Shown one piece after another: positions 59,639 through 64,000 of a stretch of 64,000 bases of DNA. The notes beneath the pieces were generated by a model. That model saw only the letters and a list, made by a program, of their open reading frames with translations. It ran no database searches and was not told the DNA's origin. Every line of letters starts with the position of its first letter. The first letter of the stretch is position 1. The DNA is from Anaeromassilibacillus sp. An200 (GTDB lineage Bacteria; Bacillota; Clostridia; Oscillospirales; Acutalibacteraceae), in assembly GCF_002160025.1 (NCBI RefSeq), contig NZ_NFJU01000002.1, positions 62,001-126,000 of the forward strand, given 5' to 3'. The translations under genes were made by a program, and so were the position numbers.

Positions 59639-60343
59639 TTAGCTCCATCTTCTGCTTTCGAGCCTGCGGGCGGTCAGGAAATTGAACACCGCGACGACGC
59701 TCACGAAAAAGACAACGCTGGAGATATTGAAAATACCGTTGGTGAAGGGGGTATAACGCGCCTGGAAGGAGATCCAGGACACAACCGTCTGGAAAAAGGT
59801 GTTGTCCAGCATGCTGCCGAAGGAATCGATCAGCATCAGCAGGATGCTCACGCCGACCGTACCGACCAGCGCGACGATCTGGCTCTCCGTGAGGGAGGAA
59901 ATGAACACGCCGATCGCGATGATGGCCGCGCCGTACAGCAGCGAAGCGACAAAGTTGCCGAAAATATGCGACCATGTGGGATCCGAGAACGCGCCGATGA
60001 TGAAGGCGGGGATCAGCGTGATGGCCAGTGTGATGAGATACACGGTGAAGGCGGACAGGAATTTGCCCCAGACGATCGCCGTCACGCTCACGGGCGCGGT
60101 GATCAGGGCCTGATCCGTCTTGTTTTTGCGATCCTCACTGAGCGTTTTCATCGTCAGTGCGGGCAGGAACAGCATGCACCAGGTGAACATGATGCCGTAC
60201 ACCTGGCCGATGTAATAGGAGGAGCCTGTCATGACGACCTGGAAATCATACACGCCGAACAGGAACAGGACAACTCCCATGAACACATACGCGATAGGGG
60301 AATAATAATAGGAACGCAGCTCACGTCTCCAGATCGCTGTCAT
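59639..60343 (-). CDS. ABC transporter permease, GldF-like (ABC-2 type)
   Basis: A 234-residue six-helix ABC-2-type permease. RRELRSYYYSPIAYVFMGVV at the N-terminus and SEDRKNKTDQALITAPVSVT between the second and third helices are characteristic. It overlaps the ATPase gene as ATGA (60340-60343), a coupling typical of ABC-2 exporters. It should form the membrane channel with the ATPase encoded upstream and act with the GldG-like and DUF4340 proteins. Cargo is unknown. Confidence 0.92.
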   Translation of the reverse strand: MTAIWRRELRSYYYSPIAYVFMGVVLFLFGVYDFQVVMTGSSYYIGQVYGIMFTWCMLFLPALTMKTLSEDRKNKTDQALITAPVSVTAIVWGKFLSAFTVYLITLAITLIPAFIIGAFSDPTWSHIFGNFVASLLYGAAIIAIGVFISSLTESQIVALVGTVGVSILLMLIDSFGSMLDNTFFQTVVSWISFQARYTPFTNGIFNISSVVFFVSVVAVFNFLTARRLESRRWS

Positions 60344-61350
60344 GCCTCATCCCCTCCTTCCTTCACTTCGGAGCTCTCCGACGGAATCACCGCGGGATGC
60401 TGAATGGATTTCGGAATATACGAATCGCTTGTCAGGCGCAGGAACACGTCCTCAAGCGAAAGATCGCTGCTCTTGAGCGCGAGAAGCGGCATGCCGCAGC
60501 GCGTGCAGCAGGCAAACAAATCGCGGCGCAGATCCTTGCCGGGAGCACCCTCGATCGAATACTCGCACACGCCCGGCTCCTTCTCTCCGAAGGATTGCAG
60601 CTCGATAACGTTCTTTACCGAGCGCAGATTTTGCAGAACCTCATGCTCCGGACCCTCGATGCGGGCGATCAGGCGGTGGTCGCTCGACAGATCATGGCTG
60701 AGCTTGTCGGGCGTGCCGTCCGCGACGATCACACCCTTGTTGATCACAAGGATTCTCTCGCACACGGCCTGCACCTCGGGCAGAATGTGGGAGCTGAGCA
60801 CAACCGTGTGGTTGCGGCCCAGGTTTTTGATCAGGTTGCGGATCTCGATGATCTGCTTCGGGTCAAGGCCGACGGTCGGTTCGTCCAGGATGAGCACCGG
60901 CGGATTGCCCAGCAGGGCCTGCGCGATGCCGACGCGCTGCTTGTAGCCTTTGGACAGGTTCGCAATCAGGCGCTTGTAAACATCGTTGATCTTGACAAGA
61001 TTGCAGATCTCCTTGATGTGCTTCTCCTTCGGGATCTTGACCTTCTTGAGGTCGTACATGAAATCAAGGTACTCCTTGACCGTCATGTCCATATACAGCG
61101 GCGGCATTTCCGGCAGATAGCCGATGAGCTTTTTGACCTCGGCGGGCTCGTCGAGGATGCTGTGTCCCGCCACCGTCACTTCGCCCTCGCTGGCGGAGAG
61201 GTAGCCTGTGATGATGTTCATCGTGGTGGACTTACCGGCGCCGTTCGGCCCCAGAAAGCCCAGGATAGTACCCTCCTCCACGGAGAAGCTCACATGGTCC
61301 AGAGCCACATTTGAGCCGTACCGCTTCGTGAGGTTTTTGACCTCGATCAT
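60340..61350 (-). CDS. ABC transporter ATP-binding protein, GldA-like
   Basis: A 336-residue ATPase, first gene of the four-gene operon. Walker A is GPNGAGKST, the signature LSKGYKQRVGIAQAL, Walker B VLILDEPTVGLD, and the H-loop lies in VVLSSHILPEV. The extra ~100 residues after the nucleotide-binding domain are typical of ABC-2 exporter ATPases. The start follows AGGAGGAATTC. A promoter with TTGCAA-17-TAAAAT lies about 130 nt upstream. Confidence 0.94.
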   Translation of the reverse strand: MIEVKNLTKRYGSNVALDHVSFSVEEGTILGFLGPNGAGKSTTMNIITGYLSASEGEVTVAGHSILDEPAEVKKLIGYLPEMPPLYMDMTVKEYLDFMYDLKKVKIPKEKHIKEICNLVKINDVYKRLIANLSKGYKQRVGIAQALLGNPPVLILDEPTVGLDPKQIIEIRNLIKNLGRNHTVVLSSHILPEVQAVCERILVINKGVIVADGTPDKLSHDLSSDHRLIARIEGPEHEVLQNLRSVKNVIELQSFGEKEPGVCEYSIEGAPGKDLRRDLFACCTRCGMPLLALKSSDLSLEDVFLRLTSDSYIPKSIQHPAVIPSESSEVKEGGDEA

Positions 61351-61475
61351 CCTGAATTCCTCCTATATGCTTTGCCCTCTCCCCTGTGGGGGTCCTGCGC
61401 CAAAGAGCGGGGAGGGGACAGCCAAATCTCCCGATTTGTCAGTTCTCTGAATTTTGCTCCGTGCGCACGGTTCCT

Positions 61476-61504
61476 ATTTTAGCGAAAATCCCCCATAATT
61501 GCAA
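61476..61504 (-). promoter_or_regulatory. Promoter of the Gld-type ABC operon
   Basis: TTGCAA (61499-61504), 17 nt, TAAAAT (61476-61481), minus strand. The leader contains a GC-rich inverted repeat CCCTCCCC/GGGGAGAGGG between about 61375 and 61420. Confidence 0.65.
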
Positions 61505-61611
61505 TCCCAAGTTTACCAGCGCCAAGTGATTATTAGGTGATAAATATATGAATAAAGTGTTAATAGTGAGCCAAAAGCGGAAATCATCCGTATTTTTTGT
61601 AGAAATAAGAC

Positions 61612-61658
61612 AAAAAAAGAGCCTTCCTCCCATGGTACAAAACCACGGGGGAAGGCTC
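61612..61658 (-). terminator. Terminator of the rubredoxin gene
   Basis: GAGCCTTCCCCCGTGG / CCATGGGAGGAAGGCTC, minus strand, followed by seven U (61612-61618). Confidence 0.93.
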
Positions 61659-61685
61659 GAACGCTTGCTTTTGTTCCCGGAAGGC

Positions 61686-61844
61686 TTATTCCTCGCTGAA
61701 CATATCCTTGCCGACGCCGCACAGCGGGCAGACCCAGCTGTCGGGCAGAGCCGCAAACGAGGTGCCGGGGGCAATACCGTTATCCGGATCTCCGGCGGCG
61801 GGATCATAAATATAACCACAGGCGTTGCAGATATACTTTTCCAT
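61686..61844 (-). CDS. Rubredoxin
   Basis: A 52-residue one-iron electron carrier. It reads [20 protein letters not shown], continues with [21 protein letters not shown], and has the four iron ligands C6, C9, C39 and C42. This is the classic Clostridium-type rubredoxin, usually supplying electrons to oxygen- or peroxide-reducing enzymes in anaerobes. AGGAGAG precedes the ATG. It has its own strong promoter and terminator. Confidence 0.98.
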   Translation of the reverse strand: MEKYICNACGYIYDPAAGDPDNGIAPGTSFAALPDSWVCPLCGVGKDMFSEE

Positions 61845-61897
61845 TTTGCATACTCTCCTTTTTTATCGGCCCTTTGGACCGTTTCCTTCTGTCTCTC

Positions 61898-61926
61898 AGT
61901 ATAGCGGCAGCAAAGGGGTTTGTCAA
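61898..61926 (-). promoter_or_regulatory. Promoter of the rubredoxin gene
   Basis: TTGACA (61921-61926), 17 nt, TATACT (61898-61903), minus strand, beginning 13 nt after the PAP2 stop codon. Confidence 0.88.
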
Positions 61927-61939
61927 TAGAAAACAAGAA

Positions 61940-62503
61940 TTATTCCTGTTTTTTATTTTTCCCCATTTTCCACACGCCCAGCGGCGTTTCCGACGGAAAA
62001 AAGCGGCGCGCCAGAAAGACGCAGGCCGTCCCCACCGCAAAGCCGAGCAGCGAGCCGATCAGCACATCGCTGGGATAGTGCACAAAGAGGAACGCGCGCG
62101 AAAACGCAATCAGCGCTGCGAGAATCACGGCAGCAATTCCCCACCACCGTTTCCCGCAGAACAGCAGCACCGCCGCCGCCGCAAAGGACGAGGCCGAATG
62201 CCCGCTGGGAAACGAAAAACCGCTTGGCAGGCGAATCGGGGGGATCAGCTCCGGATGATCCACAAAGGGGCGCGGCCGCTCCACAATGTTTTTCAGAACG
62301 ATATCATTCAACAAAAAGGTGATGGCAAGCGCCGCCAGCAGCAGCACTCCCACACGCCGCCAGCGCCGGACGCACAGCAGGACCACCGCGGCCGCCAGCC
62401 AGATCAGCCCCGCGTTTCCAAGAAAGCTGACAAGCGGAAAAAAGAAACGGGTAAAATCGTTATGCAGAAAATCGCGGAAAAACTCGAGGATTGCGACATC
62501 CAT
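61940..62503 (-). CDS. PAP2-family phosphatase
   Basis: A 187-residue membrane phosphatase with the three PAP2 motifs: KNIVERPRP, FPSGHSASS and SRAFLFVHYPSDVLIG. Five or six hydrophobic helices surround them. Such enzymes dephosphorylate undecaprenyl pyrophosphate or lipid phosphates at the outer face of the membrane. ATG 62503 follows AAGGAG; the longer open frame upstream has no site. Promoter at 62564-62592. Confidence 0.93.
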   Translation of the reverse strand: MDVAILEFFRDFLHNDFTRFFFPLVSFLGNAGLIWLAAAVVLLCVRRWRRVGVLLLAALAITFLLNDIVLKNIVERPRPFVDHPELIPPIRLPSGFSFPSGHSASSFAAAAVLLFCGKRWWGIAAVILAALIAFSRAFLFVHYPSDVLIGSLLGFAVGTACVFLARRFFPSETPLGVWKMGKNKKQE

Positions 62504-62563
62504 AAAGGAAGCTCCTTCCCCGGGCGAAGCCCGTATTCCCGGCGGACCCGGATATTCGCTTTT

Positions 62564-62592
62564 ATTATATCCTGCCGGATCGGAAAACACAA
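62564..62592 (-). promoter_or_regulatory. Promoter of the PAP2 gene
   Basis: TTGTGT (62587-62592), 17 nt, TATAAT (62564-62569), minus strand. Confidence 0.75.
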
Positions 62593-62755
62593 GGGAAAAC
62601 AGGCGTTAAAATTCTTTTGTCACATTAAAAACTTCGGTTTTGTGTGGAAAACCACCAAGAAATTGGAATAATTCTGTGGGGGTGTGTCAGAATGATAAGA
62701 AATTCGTCTGCTTTTCTGTTTTTTTCAGAGAAAAAACTTTCTTTTTTGGAACCTA

Positions 62756-62784
62756 TTGACAAAAGCGAAAAGATAGCGTATAGT
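62756..62784 (+). promoter_or_regulatory. Promoter of the zinc-ribbon gene
   Basis: TTGACA (62756-62761), 17 nt, TATAGT (62779-62784). 62593-62755 is AT-rich and holds no gene. Confidence 0.85.
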
Positions 62785-62844
62785 TATCACAGTGCCTGAG
62801 TCAGTTCGGAGCACATATTTTGAGTAAACGAGGTATAGCATCCA

Positions 62845-63123
62845 ATGTACGAGGACAAGACTTTAATCTGCAAAGAATGTGGCGCCGAGTTCGTGTTCAC
62901 CGCTGGTGAGCAGGAGTTCTACGCGGAGAAGGGCTTCACCAACGAGCCCCAGAGATGCAAGGCCTGCCGTGCCGCCCGCAAGACGGCCAGAGGCGAAGCC
63001 GGTGGTACCCGCGAGACGTTCGACGCTGTCTGCGCCGAGTGCGGAAAGCCCTGCAAGGTTCCGTTCCAGCCCAGAGAGGACCGTCCGGTCTACTGCAGCG
63101 ATTGCTTTGCAGCCAGAAGATAA
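62845..63123 (+). CDS. Small double zinc-ribbon protein
   Basis: A 92-residue protein with four CxxC pairs: C9/C12 with C38/C41, and C63/C66 with C84/C87, giving two treble-clef or ribbon sites. The first half (LICKECGAEFVFTAGEQEFY then AEKGFTNEPQRCKAC) matches the widespread zinc-ribbon DUF found in clostridia; the second half repeats the plan (AVCAECGKPCKVPFQPREDR). Probably binds nucleic acid or acts as a regulator; this is inference. A strong promoter and a terminator frame it as a single gene. Confidence 0.87.
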   Translation: MYEDKTLICKECGAEFVFTAGEQEFYAEKGFTNEPQRCKACRAARKTARGEAGGTRETFDAVCAECGKPCKVPFQPREDRPVYCSDCFAARR

Positions 63124-63153
63124 ATCTAGTATAAACCTTATATCAGATTTTCG

Positions 63154-63180
63154 GTACGCCCTTCGGGGCGTACTTTTTTT
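63154..63180 (+). terminator. Terminator of the zinc-ribbon gene
   Basis: GTACGCCC-TTC-GGGGCGTAC followed by seven T. Confidence 0.95.
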
Positions 63181-63192
63181 GTCTCCATGGAT

Positions 63193-63222
63193 TTGACAAA
63201 CGCCGCCGCAAAGCCCTATAAT
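63193..63222 (+). promoter_or_regulatory. Promoter of the gene at the right edge
   Basis: TTGACA (63193-63198), 18 nt, TATAAT (63217-63222). Confidence 0.8.
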
Positions 63223-63346
63223 ATTCCTATCCTATTATATATAGCACACGATTTCCCGCCCGCGCTCCAACTGCCGGGCGGCTTTTCTTCTCACACGGAG
63301 CCCTTCGGGGCCGCAGCAAACTTATCGGGAAGGTCAGGTGACTGGG

Positions 63347-64000
63347 GTGCCCAGCAGACACGAAAAAAGGAAAAAAGAAGGATGGTTTTCCGCCCTCTTT
63401 GGGCGCGGACGTGAGGAGGAGCAGCGCCGGAGCACCCCGCCCCGGTCGGAGGCTCCCCGCGATCCTGTGGAGGAGCGCCGCCGCGTTTTGCGGGAATCGG
63501 GACCCGTTTCGCAGGCAAACCGATCGTTCAATATTGACATTGCGCTGGATGCGCCCATGCAAAAACCCGCCGCACAAAAGCCCGCTGTGCAGAAGCCTGC
63601 CGCACAGAAGCCCGCTGTCCGGCAGGACAGCACGCAGGCAAGCCCCTCCCCGCAGCGGCAGACAAGCGCACCGGCGGCAGCATTCCCCTCCGCACGCCCG
63701 CAAACTTCCGTCTCCCGCACACAGGCCCCCTCTTCCGCGCACACAGGGGCTCGTTCCTCCGCACCGCCGCGCCCTGCTTCCCCACCGGCAGCGCGCCGCC
63801 CCGCCGCCCAGCGCAATGTGGTGCCGGAGCCGTACCGCTCTTACTATGCGTCCCTGCCGAAAAAGCCGTATTATCCTGTGGCCGTGCCGCTCAAACCGGA
63901 GCCGCCAAAGCCCACAGTCTACCCTGTGCGGGAGATCTATGGAAAGCCCCGCCCCAATCCGCGCAGTATTGTGATTCCGGCCCGCCTGATTCCGGCGCCG
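63347..64000 (+). CDS. Pro/Ala/Gln-rich protein, 5' part (cut by window edge)
   Basis: 218 codons are open to the edge. GTG 63347 is the likely start (AGGTGA upstream; no ATG before residue ~65). It begins VPSRHEKRKKEGWFSALFGR, highly basic, then a Pro/Arg/Ala/Gln region with a tandem QKPAAQKPAV repeat, and later SYYASLPKKPYYPVAVPL and REIYGKPRPNPRSIVIPARL. No membrane segment or domain is visible so far. The basic WFSALFG head and the Pro-rich tract recall cytoplasmic tails of envelope or divisome proteins, but the family is unknown. Confidence 0.65.
   Translation, partial: MPSRHEKRKKEGWFSALFGRGREEEQRRSTPPRSEAPRDPVEERRRVLRESGPVSQANRSFNIDIALDAPMQKPAAQKPAVQKPAAQKPAVRQDSTQASPSPQRQTSAPAAAFPSARPQTSVSRTQAPSSAHTGARSSAPPRPASPPAARRPAAQRNVVPEPYRSYYASLPKKPYYPVAVPLKPEPPKPTVYPVREIYGKPRPNPRSIVIPARLIPAP

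Noticed and set aside
56347-59685. A very long open frame (over 1100 codons) on the plus strand opposite the DUF4340/GldG genes
   Set aside because: It has no ribosome site, reads as low-quality Arg/His/Gly-rich sequence, and lies antisense to two well-recognised genes; GC-rich codon bias of the minus strand explains it.

Overview
The window is a chromosome segment of a GC-rich, low-redundancy Firmicute, most likely a gut clostridium of the Oscillospiraceae/Ruminococcaceae. The basis is the strong Shine-Dalgarno sites (AGGAGG type) before almost every gene, sigma-A promoters of the TTGACA-17-TATAAT type, a rpmG-secE-nusG-rplKAJL block, the DUF1934-argS pair, a paralogous EF-G, zinc-type L33, rubredoxin, GH51 and carbohydrate CUT1 transport genes, and several GTG/TTG starts. 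No rRNA, tRNA, CRISPR array or prophage was seen.

Layout. 1-6874: a carbohydrate locus on the minus strand (two permeases, a lipoprotein binding protein and the first 29 codons of a sulfatase cut by the window edge), with a divergent membrane-bound AraC-type regulator and a small unknown protein. 6895-7600: an IS200-type insertion sequence. 7604-11355: ribosomal and translation operon on the minus strand, with a second promoter and an L10-type leader with attenuator before rplJL. 11369-13951: MFS exporter, a composite of dispersed repeats and an unknown protein. 14237-20135: ddl, murI, a small unknown protein, DUF1934, argS and a homocysteine-methyltransferase-like protein without zinc cysteines. 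20200-30579: PAS/GGDEF/EAL protein, SLC13-type permease, purine-type permease plus phosphoribosyltransferase behind an attenuator-like hairpin, EF-G paralogue and ClC antiporter.

30971-46328: two related secreted proteins (30971-33631 and 41889-43961) with nearly identical ends, promoters and leaders but different middles. They flank class II aldolase, an OGG-type glycosylase, DUF6062, rlmB and a 1236-residue protein whose C-terminal half looks like a catalytically dead P1B-type ATPase. A GH51 arabinofuranosidase follows. 46489-54312: leuCD, a CRP/FNR regulator with a palindrome in its own promoter, a membrane protein, HAD phosphatase, hotdog thioesterase, dus and ilvD. 54415-64000: secreted stalk-domain protein, ECF sigma plus membrane partner, a Gld-type ABC exporter operon with DUF4340, rubredoxin, PAP2 phosphatase, a zinc-ribbon protein and a Pro/Ala-rich protein running off the edge.

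The most unusual content is (i) families of intergenic repeats whose stems differ by compensatory changes between copies, (ii) the pseudo-P-type ATPase with a long disordered N-terminus, (iii) the mosaic secreted protein pair, and (iv) an IS200 transposase mRNA leader that buries its ribosome site and carries a 15-nt sequence complementary to its own 3' flank. Assignments come from reading the sequence; no database search was run.
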